A stretch of DNA of 64,000 bases from JAEVLT01 sp964484065 (GCA_964484065.1 CAZAEW010000003.1:1-64000), one strand, 5' to 3'. Shown: positions 33,966-43,407, counted from the stretch's first letter. Program-made: numbers and translations. The notes: generated by a model from the letters alone, not told the origin.

Positions 33966-35848
33966 AAATGTTGACGGTTGAAAATGTTTCAAAAACTTAT
34001 GGAGAAAAGCAGCTGTTCAAAGAACTTACCTTTACCATTGCCGAAAAAGAAAGAATCGGCCTGATTGGGGTAAATGGGACAGGAAAATCTTCTTTGTTAA
34101 AAATCGTTGCAGGAATGGATCTTCCCGATGCAGGTGATATTATCGCTGGAAAAGATTATACGATTTCTTATTTAAGCCAGCATCCTGAATTTGACAAAGA
34201 CCGAACCGTTCTTGAACAGGTGTTTCACGGTGAAGCACCGATCGTCAGATTGATGCGGGAATATGAGAATGCATTAATCCAATTAGAAGGCTCACCAAAT
34301 AACCAATCGTATCAAGAAAACCTGTTTCAATTACAAAAGCAAATGGATGCCCAAAATGCCTGGGATGTAAGTACAAATGCGAAAACGATCCTTATGAAGC
34401 TTGGTATCACGGATGTAAGTAAAAAGGTGAGCGAGCTTTCAGGAGGGCAAAAAAAACGGGTTGCCTTAGCACAGGTATTAATCGAAAGTGCTGATTTATT
34501 AATTCTGGACGAACCGACCAACCATCTTGATTTTGAAACCGTTAAATGGCTGGAAGATTATTTAAGCAAATACAGTGGATCGATATTACTTGTCACTCAC
34601 GACCGTTATTTTTTGGATAAAGTAACAAATCGCATCTTTGAATTAGATGGAGGAAAACTCTACAGCTACAAGGGAAACTATGCTGCATTTTTGGAAGCTA
34701 AAGCGATTCGTGAAGAAAATGAGCTGGCCACTTTAGATAAACAGAAAAACTTATTCCGCCGTGAATTGGAGTGGATCAGACGCGGAGCACAAGCGCGGTC
34801 AACAAAGCAAAAAGCACGGATACAGCGATTTGAGCAGCTGGAGGATCAAGTAAAAGCAGGGAAAACGGCAGGCAAGGTGGACATTTCCCTAAGCGGAAGC
34901 AGACTCGGCAAGCAAGTGTTTGAACTTAAAAATGCATCGAAGTGTTATGAGCAGAAAGTAATCTTAAACCATTTTGATTTGTTGATAAAGCCAGGGGATC
35001 GAATCGGAATAATTGGCAACAATGGAACCGGAAAATCAACGTTATTAAATATTCTTGCTGGAAGAATCCCCCTTGATGAAGGCGAACTAATAATGGGGCA
35101 GACAGTAAAAATTGCCTATTATACACAGGAAGGAGAAGATATGAATGAAAATATGAGAATGATTGAATATATAAAAGAAACGGCCCAAGTAGTCGAGACG
35201 ACAGATGGAAAAACGATTTCAGCCGCCCAAATGCTCGAGCGCTTCCTCTTTCCGCCTTTTTCACATGGCACACCGATTCGGAAATTGTCCGGAGGCGAAA
35301 AGCGCCGCTTATACCTATTAAAGAATTTGATGACGGCTCCAAATGTCTTATTACTGGATGAGCCGACCAATGATTTAGATACACAAACCTTGACAGTTTT
35401 GGAAGATTATCTCGAGGACTTCCCCGGGGTTGTCATTACAGTATCACATGATCGCTATTTTCTTGATAAAGCGGTTGAAAGACTCCTCGTCCTAAAAGGG
35501 GAAGGGATGATTGAACCTTTTTATGGGGGATACAGTGATTATTTGGAGAAAACGGCAATAGCAGAAGCAAATAAATTACAACCGGAGATTAGCCGGCGTG
35601 CCAAAGCACCAGAAAAAGAAAAGAAGAAAAGAATGACTTTTAAAGAAAAGAAAGAATGGGAAGAAATTGATGACTTGATTGCTTCCACAGAAAAAAAAAT
35701 AGAAGAAATCGCAGCCGAAATAGCTCAAACAGGAAGCGATTTTACAAAGGCAATAGACCTGACGAAACAAGAAAACGAATTAAACGAAAAGCTGGAACAA
35801 TTAATCGAGCGCTGGTCCTATTTAGCGGAAATAGCAGAAAGCGAGTAA
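33962..35848 (+). CDS. ABC-F family ribosome-associated ATPase (YfmR/Uup-like)
   Basis: A 628-residue soluble protein with two ABC ATPase domains and no membrane segment: Walker A GVNGTGKSS and GNNGTGKST, signatures LSGGQKKRVALAQ and LSGGEKRRLYLLK, and Walker B LLILDEPTNHLD and LLLDEPTNDLD. The inter-domain arm linker (about 240-300, rich in Arg/Lys) and a C-terminal coiled coil (about 540-628) place it nearest YfmR/Uup, which relieve stalled ribosomes. Start ATG at 33962 overlaps the HD gene by four bases. Assignment to YfmR rather than another ABC-F subgroup is moderate. Confidence 0.9.
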   Translation: MKMLTVENVSKTYGEKQLFKELTFTIAEKERIGLIGVNGTGKSSLLKIVAGMDLPDAGDIIAGKDYTISYLSQHPEFDKDRTVLEQVFHGEAPIVRLMREYENALIQLEGSPNNQSYQENLFQLQKQMDAQNAWDVSTNAKTILMKLGITDVSKKVSELSGGQKKRVALAQVLIESADLLILDEPTNHLDFETVKWLEDYLSKYSGSILLVTHDRYFLDKVTNRIFELDGGKLYSYKGNYAAFLEAKAIREENELATLDKQKNLFRRELEWIRRGAQARSTKQKARIQRFEQLEDQVKAGKTAGKVDISLSGSRLGKQVFELKNASKCYEQKVILNHFDLLIKPGDRIGIIGNNGTGKSTLLNILAGRIPLDEGELIMGQTVKIAYYTQEGEDMNENMRMIEYIKETAQVVETTDGKTISAAQMLERFLFPPFSHGTPIRKLSGGEKRRLYLLKNLMTAPNVLLLDEPTNDLDTQTLTVLEDYLEDFPGVVITVSHDRYFLDKAVERLLVLKGEGMIEPFYGGYSDYLEKTAIAEANKLQPEISRRAKAPEKEKKKRMTFKEKKEWEEIDDLIASTEKKIEEIAAEIAQTGSDFTKAIDLTKQENELNEKLEQLIERWSYLAEIAESE

Positions 35849-35953
35849 AACAAAATCATTTACTTCTTCATTATTTATGTTCACATCGAAATTGCATAGT
35901 GGAAAATAAATGTAGTATGCTAACAGTGCAAATAAGAATTGGAGGGGACTAGA

Positions 35954-36388
35954 ATGTCTAAGGCATATGAAGAATACATGAGACAAATGATCAAGCCCAT
36001 GCGTGACGAGCTGACAAACGCTGGATTCGAAGAATTAACCACTTCAGAAGAAGTAGAGAACTATATGGAAAATACTTCAGGAACCACTCTCGTGGTTGTA
36101 AATTCGGTATGCGGCTGTGCTGCAGGACTTGCCCGTCCAGCGGTCATCCAATCGGTTTTGAATAGTGAGAAAAAACCAGGCCATTTGGTGACGGTTTTTG
36201 CCGGTCAGGACAAAGAAGCAACTGCAAAAATGCGTGAATATTTTGAGGGCTATGAACCATCCTCACCATCTATTGCACTGTTGAACGGAAAAAAAGTAGT
36301 TCATTTTATTCCGCGTCATGATATTGAAGGTGCCAGTATGGAAGATATCGTGAACAATTTAACCGGTGCTTTGGCGAACTATTGTTAG
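35954..36388 (+). CDS. brxA: Bacilliredoxin BrxA (YphP)
   Basis: A 144-residue thioredoxin-fold protein that removes bacillithiol from S-bacillithiolated proteins. The CGC redox motif lies in NSVCGCAAGLARP near residue 53-55. Length and the segments VTVFAGQDKEATAKMREYF and FIPRHDIEG match BrxA/YphP closely. ATG at 35954 has GGAGGGG six bases upstream. Its place before a YpiP-type gene repeats the B. subtilis order yphP-ypiP. It implies that the host makes bacillithiol. Confidence 0.93.
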   Translation: MSKAYEEYMRQMIKPMRDELTNAGFEELTTSEEVENYMENTSGTTLVVVNSVCGCAAGLARPAVIQSVLNSEKKPGHLVTVFAGQDKEATAKMREYFEGYEPSSPSIALLNGKKVVHFIPRHDIEGASMEDIVNNLTGALANYC

Positions 36389-36396
36389 ACAATAGG

Positions 36397-36422
36397 AGGA
36401 TGTCAGCGGGCATCCTTTTGTT
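36397..36422 (+). terminator. Weak terminator after brxA
   Basis: AGGATG-N8-CATCCT followed by TTTGTTT. Confidence 0.6.
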
Positions 36423-36447
36423 TAATTTATAAAAAGAGTGATCATAC

Positions 36448-37221
36448 ATGTTTGTAACGACTGCAGGGCGAACCAATCTTCAAATGATTGAAAAAGCAAT
36501 CAAAACGGCGGAAATATTAGGGGCAGAGTATTTTCCCCGCAATAAGCGATCCATTCAAAGTTTAACAGCAGAAAAACAAAGTGCCTGTCTTGTAGTTGGA
36601 AAAGAACGGCTTGAGTTATTTGAAAAAGACAGCAATGAGCCTTTCTTTTTTCATCCCAATTCAGCTATGTTTCGGATAAAACGAATTATTGATGGAGGAC
36701 ATGATCCATTTGCTGCTGCGGCAAGGTTAACACCAGGAATGAGTTTCCTTGATTGTACACTTGGACTTGCCTCCGATTCGATCGTTGCCAGTTACCTTAT
36801 CGGGAATTCGGGGAGTATAATCGGTCTGGAGGCTCAAAAATATTTAGCTTTCATTGTTAAAGCCGGGTTACAGTCCTGGGATACAGGGAGAATTGAAATA
36901 AATGAAGCAATGAAAAGAATCCATGTGATTAACCAATATAGTTTTGCATATTTACAAGGACTCCTAAGTAATTCCATTGATTGTGTCTACTTTGATCCCA
37001 TGTTTGAAGAAAGAATAGTAGAATCAGACGGAATCAATCCGTTAAGTCAATTTGCAGTTTATGAAGAGCTGGATGCTGAGACGATTCAAGAAGCAATCCG
37101 TGTTGCAAGAGTTCGGGTTGTATTAAAGGATCACTACAAAAGCGCCCGCTTTGAAAAATTCGGATTTCATGTTCTGCGCAGAAAAACGGCGAAATTTCAT
37201 TTTGGATGGATAGAAAAGTAA
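36448..37221 (+). CDS. ypiP: Class I SAM-dependent methyltransferase (YpiP, RsmJ-like)
   Basis: A 257-residue protein. The SAM-binding glycine-rich region reads SFLDCTLGLASDSIVA near residues 108-123, followed by an acidic strand end (IIGLEAQ), similar to RsmJ, the 16S rRNA m2G1516 methyltransferase. A possible catalytic motif VYFDPMFEE lies near 190. ATG at 36448 follows AAAGAGTGATC, a weak ribosome binding site. Neighbours on both sides match the B. subtilis yphP-ypiP-ypjP order. Substrate is inferred only from family. Confidence 0.85.
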   Translation: MFVTTAGRTNLQMIEKAIKTAEILGAEYFPRNKRSIQSLTAEKQSACLVVGKERLELFEKDSNEPFFFHPNSAMFRIKRIIDGGHDPFAAAARLTPGMSFLDCTLGLASDSIVASYLIGNSGSIIGLEAQKYLAFIVKAGLQSWDTGRIEINEAMKRIHVINQYSFAYLQGLLSNSIDCVYFDPMFEERIVESDGINPLSQFAVYEELDAETIQEAIRVARVRVVLKDHYKSARFEKFGFHVLRRKTAKFHFGWIEK

Positions 37222-37250
37222 AAAACGGGGTTTCTCCGATTTTTACTTTT
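37218..37250 (+). terminator. Terminator after ypiP
   Basis: GTAAAAAACGGGG pairs with CTCCGATTTTTAC, followed by a T-rich tract. Confidence 0.75.
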
Positions 37251-37576
37251 CTTTTTTTGTGGAAAAGGGGCGGAGCTTCGCAAAAGTGAATCCTTTTATC
37301 CAAGCGAAAGGTAAAATATACATTTATCGACTTTGTAGTAGTGATATTTTGCTTCGCTCACACCGCCTTTATTATGTTAGTATATTGCTCCTATTTGTTT
37401 TATTTCCATACATGGGTTAGGAGTTGAGACTCAAGTATGTTTTTTTACAAAATGTTCATTGCGGATTTTTCCATTTTTTATAAAAACAAAGTATAATAGA
37501 TATAAACTAATTTGAAATCATAAAACTTTTTTTCGAGTTAATAAATTAAACCGCCTTTAGGGAAAGGAAGAAATTT
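37251..37576 (+). other. AT-rich intergenic region with ypjP promoter
   Basis: The only recognisable signal is a TATAAT hexamer at about 37492-37497 with a poor -35, roughly 80 bases upstream of the GTG start of ypjP. No other gene or repeat was seen. Confidence 0.4.
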
Positions 37577-38167
37577 GTGAATAATTGGCTCCGTAAAGCG
37601 TTTGTTGTTATGATTTCAATTTTAACCTTTGGACTTGTAACACCAACGCAGTTCACTCCAAACGTTAATGCTGAAAACCCTATTGAAAATGATGTTTTTC
37701 AAACTGCTGATTTTACATCTCTCGATCATCAAGCTTCTTTCAGGGAAGAATCCAGGTTTGATAAAGGAACCTTTTTGGAAGATCTTGTGAAACAAGCCGA
37801 AATACAGTCATACCAAAAATTTGGCACGAAAATTAAACCGGTTATTGAGGGGGAATTCCGTGAAATTATCCTTCCCAACATTGAAAAGGCACTCGAGGAA
37901 ATGGCACATCAATTTCCAGATGAGGATTTGCAAAATGTATCTGTAACAGAACAGCCTGGAAAAGGGTACTCTGAAAAAATTTTTCATGTTAAAAATAGTA
38001 TTACTGGCATGGATATTCTCCGCTTCCATGTTCGCAGGGATCATCCTCCCCAGGCGGGATATTGGTTTAATTTCCACTATCACACTTATCATGATCAGTT
38101 TCAATCACATCATGAACTGGGTACAATTTATTGGGCGAAGGATACTCCGCCCAAATGGATGTGTTAA
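37577..38167 (+). CDS. ypjP: YpjP family exported protein
   Basis: A 196-residue protein with an N-terminal signal sequence (basic MNNWLRK, hydrophobic stretch to about residue 23, possible cleavage after NVNAE). The mature part is hydrophilic with a His/Tyr-rich C-terminal region (WFNFHYHTYHDQFQSHHELG). It matches my recollection of YpjP, a Bacillus protein of unknown function located beside ypiP and thyB in B. subtilis. GTG start at 37577 with AAAGGAAG upstream. The Ter cluster begins right after it. Confidence 0.75.
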   Translation: MNNWLRKAFVVMISILTFGLVTPTQFTPNVNAENPIENDVFQTADFTSLDHQASFREESRFDKGTFLEDLVKQAEIQSYQKFGTKIKPVIEGEFREIILPNIEKALEEMAHQFPDEDLQNVSVTEQPGKGYSEKIFHVKNSITGMDILRFHVRRDHPPQAGYWFNFHYHTYHDQFQSHHELGTIYWAKDTPPKWMC

Positions 38168-38207
38168 TGATTTGCAAATGGGTGCCAAAAAAATTTATTA
38201 TTATTTT

Positions 38208-38233
38208 TGAAACCTTTTTGGGTACAACCCGTA
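38208..38233 (+). promoter_or_regulatory. ECF-sigma (sigma-W/M/X-type) promoter of the Ter cluster
   Basis: TGAAAC (38208-38213), exactly 16 bases, then CGTA (38230-38233): a perfect match to the Bacillus ECF consensus, especially sigma-W. Transcription would begin near 38240, about 30 bases before the first terD. B. subtilis yceCDEFGH is likewise under ECF sigma control. Confidence 0.85.
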
Positions 38234-38267
38234 AGTAGAATATAACCAAAATTGGAGGTAAGAAAAA

Positions 38268-38849
38268 ATGGCTGTAAGTTTATCAAAAGGACAAAAAGTA
38301 GATCTCACCAAAACAAATCCCGGATTGACAAAAGTGGTTGTCGGTCTTGGATGGGATACAAACAAATATGATGGCGGATTTGATTTTGACTTGGACTCTT
38401 CTGTTTTTCTATTAGGGGAAAACGGAAAGGTAGCAAGTGAAAGCGACTTTGTTTTTTATAATAATCAAAGCGGTGCGGGTGGTGCTGTCGTACATACAGG
38501 GGATAACCGTACAGGTGCCGGAGATGGCGATGATGAGCAAATTAAAATTAACCTGCCGGGAATTCCTGCAAATGTTCAGCGGGTCGCTTTTACGATTACC
38601 ATTCATGAGGCAGATAAGCGGAATCAAAACTTTGGCCAAGTTTCTAATGCATATGCCCGAATTTTTAACGAGGAATCAGGGGAAGAACTTATCCGTTACG
38701 ACCTTGGGGAAGATTTCTCGATTGAAACCGCACTTGTAGTTGGAGAGCTATACCGCCATAACGGAGAATGGAAATTCAGCGCAATCGGCAGCGGGTACCA
38801 AGGCGGTTTGGCAGCGCTCGCGACCGACTTTGGCTTGCAGGTTGGTTAA
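38268..38849 (+). CDS. TerD family protein (first of three)
   Basis: A 193-residue TerD/CABP-type protein. Family blocks are LSKGQKVDLTKTNPGLTKV, LGWDTN, the acidic calcium-binding stretch FDFDLDSSVFLL and TGDNRTGAGDGDDEQI. TerD proteins bind calcium and act in tellurite, envelope and general stress responses. ATG at 38268 has GGAGG nine bases upstream. It is first behind the ECF promoter and followed by a hairpin, so part of the transcription may stop before terC. Closest in B. subtilis to YceC/YceD/YceE. Confidence 0.93.
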   Translation: MAVSLSKGQKVDLTKTNPGLTKVVVGLGWDTNKYDGGFDFDLDSSVFLLGENGKVASESDFVFYNNQSGAGGAVVHTGDNRTGAGDGDDEQIKINLPGIPANVQRVAFTITIHEADKRNQNFGQVSNAYARIFNEESGEELIRYDLGEDFSIETALVVGELYRHNGEWKFSAIGSGYQGGLAALATDFGLQVG

Positions 38850-38863
38850 TCTATTGACTTAAG

Positions 38864-38892
38864 AGACTCGGCGCTCTGCCGGGTCTTTTTAT
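38864..38892 (+). terminator. Hairpin between the first terD and terC
   Basis: AGACTCGGC-GCTCT-GCCGGGTCT plus five T: a good intrinsic terminator that would partly uncouple terD from downstream genes. Confidence 0.8.
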
Positions 38893-38923
38893 AAATCATT
38901 ATTTTACTGGAGGAAGTATTTAA

Positions 38924-39688
38924 ATGTCATTAAATGGTATTTTGCACACGTATTCAGAGTTTTTTGAATGGAATATGTGGGTGCAGGTCTTGACGGACCC
39001 TGTCAGTTGGGGGCTTATTGGAACATTAATCATTTTGGAAGGGCTGCTTTCTTCAGATAATGCCCTTGTATTAGCGGTTATGGTAAAACATTTACCTCAT
39101 GATAAGCGTAAAAAAGCTCTATTTTACGGATTATTAGGCGCCTACACTTTCCGTTTTATCGCGATTGGTCTAGGTGTTTTCTTGATTAAGTTCTGGTGGA
39201 TTAAAATTATCGGCGCCGGCTATTTAGCATGGTTATCGATTAAATATTTTATTGATAAAAGCAAGGGCGGGGGCGAAGAAGAAGGCGAAGTGGCAGGTAT
39301 GAACCAAAAAGGTTTATTACTCCGCTTATTTGGAACCTTTTGGGGAACCGTTGCTTCCGTCGAACTCATGGATATCGCTTTTTCAGTTGATAGTGTACTG
39401 GCAGCATTCGGTGTCAGCAATAAAGTTTGGATTCTGTTCCTTGGCGGAATTCTGGGCGTTCTGATGATGCGCGGAGTTGCAGGAATCTTCTTAACCTTAA
39501 TTGACCGTGTGCCTGAGCTTGAAACTACAGCATACGTATTAATTGCAATTATTTCTATTAAAATGTTTTTAGGCGTATTTCATTATGAAATGGAACCAAT
39601 GTACTTCTTTATTATCTTGTTATTTACATTTGGAGCAACATTCATTGTCCACTTTATCAACAAGCGAAAATCAGAACATGGAAAATAA
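38924..39688 (+). CDS. TerC family integral membrane protein
   Basis: A 254-residue protein with about seven helices. The hallmark LEGLLSSDNALVLAVMVKHLP at residues 33-53 and the repeat-like VELMDIAFSVDSVLAAFG at about 147-164 carry the intramembrane acidic residues expected for metal (manganese) export by TerC/Alx proteins. ATG at 38924 has GGAGG ten bases upstream. Counterpart of B. subtilis YceF, which also sits among TerD genes. Confidence 0.93.
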   Translation: MSLNGILHTYSEFFEWNMWVQVLTDPVSWGLIGTLIILEGLLSSDNALVLAVMVKHLPHDKRKKALFYGLLGAYTFRFIAIGLGVFLIKFWWIKIIGAGYLAWLSIKYFIDKSKGGGEEEGEVAGMNQKGLLLRLFGTFWGTVASVELMDIAFSVDSVLAAFGVSNKVWILFLGGILGVLMMRGVAGIFLTLIDRVPELETTAYVLIAIISIKMFLGVFHYEMEPMYFFIILLFTFGATFIVHFINKRKSEHGK

Positions 39689-39703
39689 CCAATAATCATT
39701 TTT

Positions 39704-40966
39704 ATGTTAAGGAGGGGATTGACGAAAGTCCGTCCCCTCTTTTTTACCCGCAAAGACAAAGAGGAGCTGCTGCAATATATGAGATTATTTTCCTATCTTG
39801 AAGAATATGAACTAAATGATCTTTTCTATCAAAAACCGGAAAGCTTTAATAAATATTCTGACCGAGAAATGCTTTCGTATGCACTTGGAGCCACATTATA
39901 CATGCCCGCAACCCGGTTAAATTTTCATCTTGATATTCTCAAGCAAAAAAAAGAAGGGCTTTCTTCACTAGTCATTGATCTCGAAGATGCTGTCGGAGAT
40001 TTGGATATTAAGAAGTCGGAAGCTTATTTGGTGGAGTGTATCAGTCAGCTTAATGAGATGATTAACGGTGGAATGGCAACGATACATGAATTACCTTTAT
40101 TATTTATCAGGGTTCGGAATTTAGAGCAGTTTTATCGGATCAGCAACGATTTAGGAACATTGCTGCTGTTGTTTACCGGAGTTGTCTTTCCTAAATTTGA
40201 AGCGGAAACCGGAAAAGACATGCTTAGGGCAGTCAGGGAGTTTTCAACCAAGGAACATCCCTTCTACGCGATGCCGATTCTCGAATCGGAAAAAGTTATC
40301 AAAAAGGAAACAAGATGGGAAGAATTATTGCAAATTAAACAGCTCTTGGATTCCTTTCGGGATATAGTCCTAAATGTTCGGATCGGAGCAACCGATTTCA
40401 GCGGAATATATGGAATTCGGAGAAGTGTCGACACCTCGGTTTATGATATTGCGGTATTGCGGGATTGCATCGGAGATATCATTAATGTTTTTCAACGTTC
40501 GGATTGTCCGTATGTGATCTCAGGACCTGTTTGGGAATACTTTTCCCCTAAAGAGAGGATGTTAAAGCCTCAGCTTCGGCAAACACCATTTCGGGAGAGA
40601 TACGGCGACGAAGGGCTGAAATGGAGAGCAGAATTAATAGACCATCAAATGGACGGCTTGATTAGAGAAATTTTAATGGATATTGCAAATGGATTGACGG
40701 GAAAAACCATCATTCACCCCTCCCATATAAAGGTGGTGCAGGCTTTAAACGTTATTTCTTATGAGGAATATTTAGACGCAATCCATATTATCGAATCTGC
40801 CACAGGAGAATATGGTGTAAGAAAAAGCCTATTTTCAAACAAGATGAATGAAATAAAACCGCATTTTTATTGGGCAAAAAGAATGTTAATAAAATCTCAA
40901 GTTTTTGGGGTGCTGAATGAAGAATACAGAAACATTGACCTTATCAAACACAAAGTTTTCGTTTAA
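39704..40966 (+). CDS. CitE/HpcH-like aldolase-lyase of the Ter biosynthetic module
   Basis: A 420-residue TIM-barrel protein of the HpcH/HpaI aldolase-citrate lyase superfamily; LVIDLEDAVGD near residue 90-100 and FPKFEAETGKD carry the acidic metal-binding pattern. Start is uncertain: the ATG at 39704 has no ribosome binding site, while AAGGAGG lies inside the frame just after it, favouring TTG at 39719 despite short spacing. It overlaps the next gene by 50 bases. Homologues accompany TerD genes with phosphoribosyltransferases in a module proposed (Anantharaman, Iyer and Aravind) to make a nucleoside-like compound; the product is unknown. Confidence 0.82.
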   Translation: MLRRGLTKVRPLFFTRKDKEELLQYMRLFSYLEEYELNDLFYQKPESFNKYSDREMLSYALGATLYMPATRLNFHLDILKQKKEGLSSLVIDLEDAVGDLDIKKSEAYLVECISQLNEMINGGMATIHELPLLFIRVRNLEQFYRISNDLGTLLLLFTGVVFPKFEAETGKDMLRAVREFSTKEHPFYAMPILESEKVIKKETRWEELLQIKQLLDSFRDIVLNVRIGATDFSGIYGIRRSVDTSVYDIAVLRDCIGDIINVFQRSDCPYVISGPVWEYFSPKERMLKPQLRQTPFRERYGDEGLKWRAELIDHQMDGLIREILMDIANGLTGKTIIHPSHIKVVQALNVISYEEYLDAIHIIESATGEYGVRKSLFSNKMNEIKPHFYWAKRMLIKSQVFGVLNEEYRNIDLIKHKVFV

Positions 40967-42281
40967 AATACTAGATTCAATCAAAATAACTGTTGATGTG
41001 ACGGCGAACCACTATAATCTTCCGCTTGATTCCTTATTTTTAATGGCTGCAAGGATTAATAAGAAACGCTCTTTCTTGTTTGTCAGCAAACTGATCGGAA
41101 AGCATTTGCCAATCACTCCTAAGTTAGGCCTGTTAACAGGAGCGCTGCTTGGAGCAAGATATTATGAATCTGTTTGGGGTGAGAACTGTTCTCTGAAGGA
41201 TGAATGGATTGCTTCTTTTTTTATGGATAAACCATCATTTAACAGTACACCTTTTATAACCAAGCAAGTATATCCTCTTGTTATTGGTTTTGCAGAAACA
41301 GCAACGGCATTGGGACATGCATTTTTTGATTGCTTTGAAAGTGCTGAATATTTTCATACGACGAGAGAAGTGCTGGATGGCAGGGAACCATTAATTACGT
41401 TTGAAGAAGAACATTCCCATGCTACTTCCCATCGCTGCTACATACCGGAAGAAATGATTAACCATGAACGGGAAATTATTCTTGTTGATGATGAATTGAC
41501 AACAGGAAAAACGGCCTTGAATATTATCCGTTCCATCCAAGGGAAATTTCCAAGAAAAAAATATACGATCGTTTCGATTCTTGATTGGCGATCTCAAGAA
41601 AATAAAGAGGAATTTGCACAGCTTGAGAGGCTGCTGGGGATTACCATACATGTGGTAAGTTTACTTTCCGGTGAGGTACAGGTTGTTCAAGAAAAAGAAA
41701 TCGAGAAAAGGCACTTCGACAACCAAACAGTTATTGATAAGGGAACGATTATTGATGAAATCTATTTGCCTGAAGTGTTTTCACCCCTAAAGGCACCGAC
41801 CGTATCAGGCAATCAGGAAATCAACGCTATCCCTTTTTTAAAGGAAACGGGCCGTTTTGGAATAAGCAGTGCTTTCAATAAAATGACTCGAAAAAAAATA
41901 GAACAAATAGGGCGTATACTCGCTGACTGCAGGAGTGGATCGAAAACCCTATGCCTTGGAACCGGAGAATTTATGGATCTTCCGATGAAAATAGCAGCTG
42001 AAATGGGAACGGGAGTATTTTATCAATCCACGACACGAAGTCCGATCTTTGTTCAAAACTGCATGGGGTATGGGGCAAGATATGGTTTAGCTTTTCCTAA
42101 TCCAGAGGATTTATCGATCCCTCATTTTGTGTACAATATTGCAATCGAAGAATACGATGATATTTTCTTGTTCTTTGAACGGGAACTGGATCAGGCCCAT
42201 GTTTTACCGCTGATTCGGGAATTGGAAAAAACAAAAGTAAAGGCAATCAAACTTGTTTATTTTATGAAGAAACAGAGGTGA
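40917..42281 (+). CDS. Phosphoribosyltransferase with C-terminal TRSP domain (PRTase_2-TRSP)
   Basis: A 454-residue protein. The PRPP-binding motif EIILVDDELTTGKTA at about 183-197 identifies a type I phosphoribosyltransferase fold. The name-giving STTRSPI motif of the TRSP domain occurs near residue 376, followed by GYGARYGLAFPNPED. GGGGTG lies just before the ATG at 40917, inside the end of the upstream gene. This domain pair is typical of extended Ter clusters. It probably attaches a ribose-5-phosphate unit in the unknown metabolite pathway. Confidence 0.85.
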   Translation: MKNTETLTLSNTKFSFKILDSIKITVDVTANHYNLPLDSLFLMAARINKKRSFLFVSKLIGKHLPITPKLGLLTGALLGARYYESVWGENCSLKDEWIASFFMDKPSFNSTPFITKQVYPLVIGFAETATALGHAFFDCFESAEYFHTTREVLDGREPLITFEEEHSHATSHRCYIPEEMINHEREIILVDDELTTGKTALNIIRSIQGKFPRKKYTIVSILDWRSQENKEEFAQLERLLGITIHVVSLLSGEVQVVQEKEIEKRHFDNQTVIDKGTIIDEIYLPEVFSPLKAPTVSGNQEINAIPFLKETGRFGISSAFNKMTRKKIEQIGRILADCRSGSKTLCLGTGEFMDLPMKIAAEMGTGVFYQSTTRSPIFVQNCMGYGARYGLAFPNPEDLSIPHFVYNIAIEEYDDIFLFFERELDQAHVLPLIRELEKTKVKAIKLVYFMKKQR

Positions 42282-42285
42282 TGGT

Positions 42286-43407
42286 ATGGAAAAACGAATC
42301 ATGGAGCTTCCTCAATTAGGTACGTACCAAAAGGAAGATGTTATTTTTTTATTAAAGGATTTAAGCGGTATTGTCCTCGAGGATTCAACGGAAAACCGTG
42401 AAAAACAAATGCAATCAGGCGGACATTATAGCGAAAGTCTGCCGATCGAGTACCAGCCTCCGCAAAAATATGTTTCACTTTTTTGGAAAACCTTGGAGGA
42501 ATATAAACGAAAGGTTGCCTTGTGCATCGGGATTGCAGCCGAGCAAATTTTTCATTCCAAAGGAGAAAAGACTGTTCTCGTTTCGCTTGCCCGTGCCGGC
42601 ACTCCAGTTGGAATCTTAATCAAAAGATACATAGAAAGATGCTATAACATTAAAATGCCTCATTATAGCATTTCGATCATTCGCGACCGGGGGATCGATG
42701 AAAATGCCATTAAATTTATTCTTTCAGAACATGTGGGGTATCAACTTCAGTTTATCGATGGCTGGACAGGAAAAGGGGCTATTTCACTGGAATTGACAAA
42801 AGCATGTCAGGAATTTGAAAGGAAATATGGAATTGCTCTTGATGATACTCTCGCCGTTCTTGCAGACCCAGGTTATTGTACAACTCTTTATGGAACAAGG
42901 GAAGATTTCTTGATCCCAAGTGCTTGTTTAAATTCTACTGTTTCCGGACTTGTCAGCCGAACAGTATTAAATCACAAGTATATCGGTGAAAATGATTTTC
43001 ATGGGGCGAAATTTTATCATGAGCTGATGAAAATGGATGTTTCGAATGAATATATTGCGATTATTGATCAGCAATTCCCATTGATAATGAAAGATGCGAA
43101 AAAGATTGCAAAGGACAGAAACAAAGGAAAACAGGAAACCGGCTTTTTAGGAATGAAGGCAGTAAAAAGAATTCAAGAAGAGTTTCAACTAAAGAGCTGC
43201 CATTATATTAAACCCGGAGTTGGTGAAACCACGAGAGTCCTTCTTAGAAGAGTACCCTGGAAGATCCTGTTGAAAGACCCTTCCAGCCCGTATGTCCGGC
43301 ATATTCTCATGCTTGCTGAAGAAAAAGGGATTGATGTTATTCCATATGACCAGCTGCCGTATTTGTGCTGCGGGTTAATCAGGCCTTTGAAGGAGACAAG
43401 TGAATGA
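42286..43407 (+). CDS. StiP/PRTase_1 family protein of the Ter module
   Basis: A 373-residue protein of the family annotated either as cysteine protease StiP-like or as phosphoribosyltransferase PRTase_1. Visible are VLVSLARAGTPVGILIKRYIE near 99-118, HYSISIIRDRGIDENAI and LADPGYCTT, consistent with a PRTase-like fold and conserved acidic residues. ATG at 42286 has GAGGTG eight bases upstream and lies four bases after the PRTase_2 stop. It overlaps the HAD gene by four bases (ATGA). The protease label is a family name and not evidence of proteolysis. Confidence 0.8.
   Translation: MEKRIMELPQLGTYQKEDVIFLLKDLSGIVLEDSTENREKQMQSGGHYSESLPIEYQPPQKYVSLFWKTLEEYKRKVALCIGIAAEQIFHSKGEKTVLVSLARAGTPVGILIKRYIERCYNIKMPHYSISIIRDRGIDENAIKFILSEHVGYQLQFIDGWTGKGAISLELTKACQEFERKYGIALDDTLAVLADPGYCTTLYGTREDFLIPSACLNSTVSGLVSRTVLNHKYIGENDFHGAKFYHELMKMDVSNEYIAIIDQQFPLIMKDAKKIAKDRNKGKQETGFLGMKAVKRIQEEFQLKSCHYIKPGVGETTRVLLRRVPWKILLKDPSSPYVRHILMLAEEKGIDVIPYDQLPYLCCGLIRPLKETSE

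Noticed and set aside
39220..39420. Minus-strand frame inside terC
   Set aside because: It lies wholly within a well-supported gene, lacks a ribosome binding site and has skewed composition typical of a reverse-frame shadow.
42286..43407. Genuine cysteine protease
   Set aside because: The StiP label comes with the family, but no Cys-His protease motif is evident and the context is a phosphoribosyltransferase pathway.
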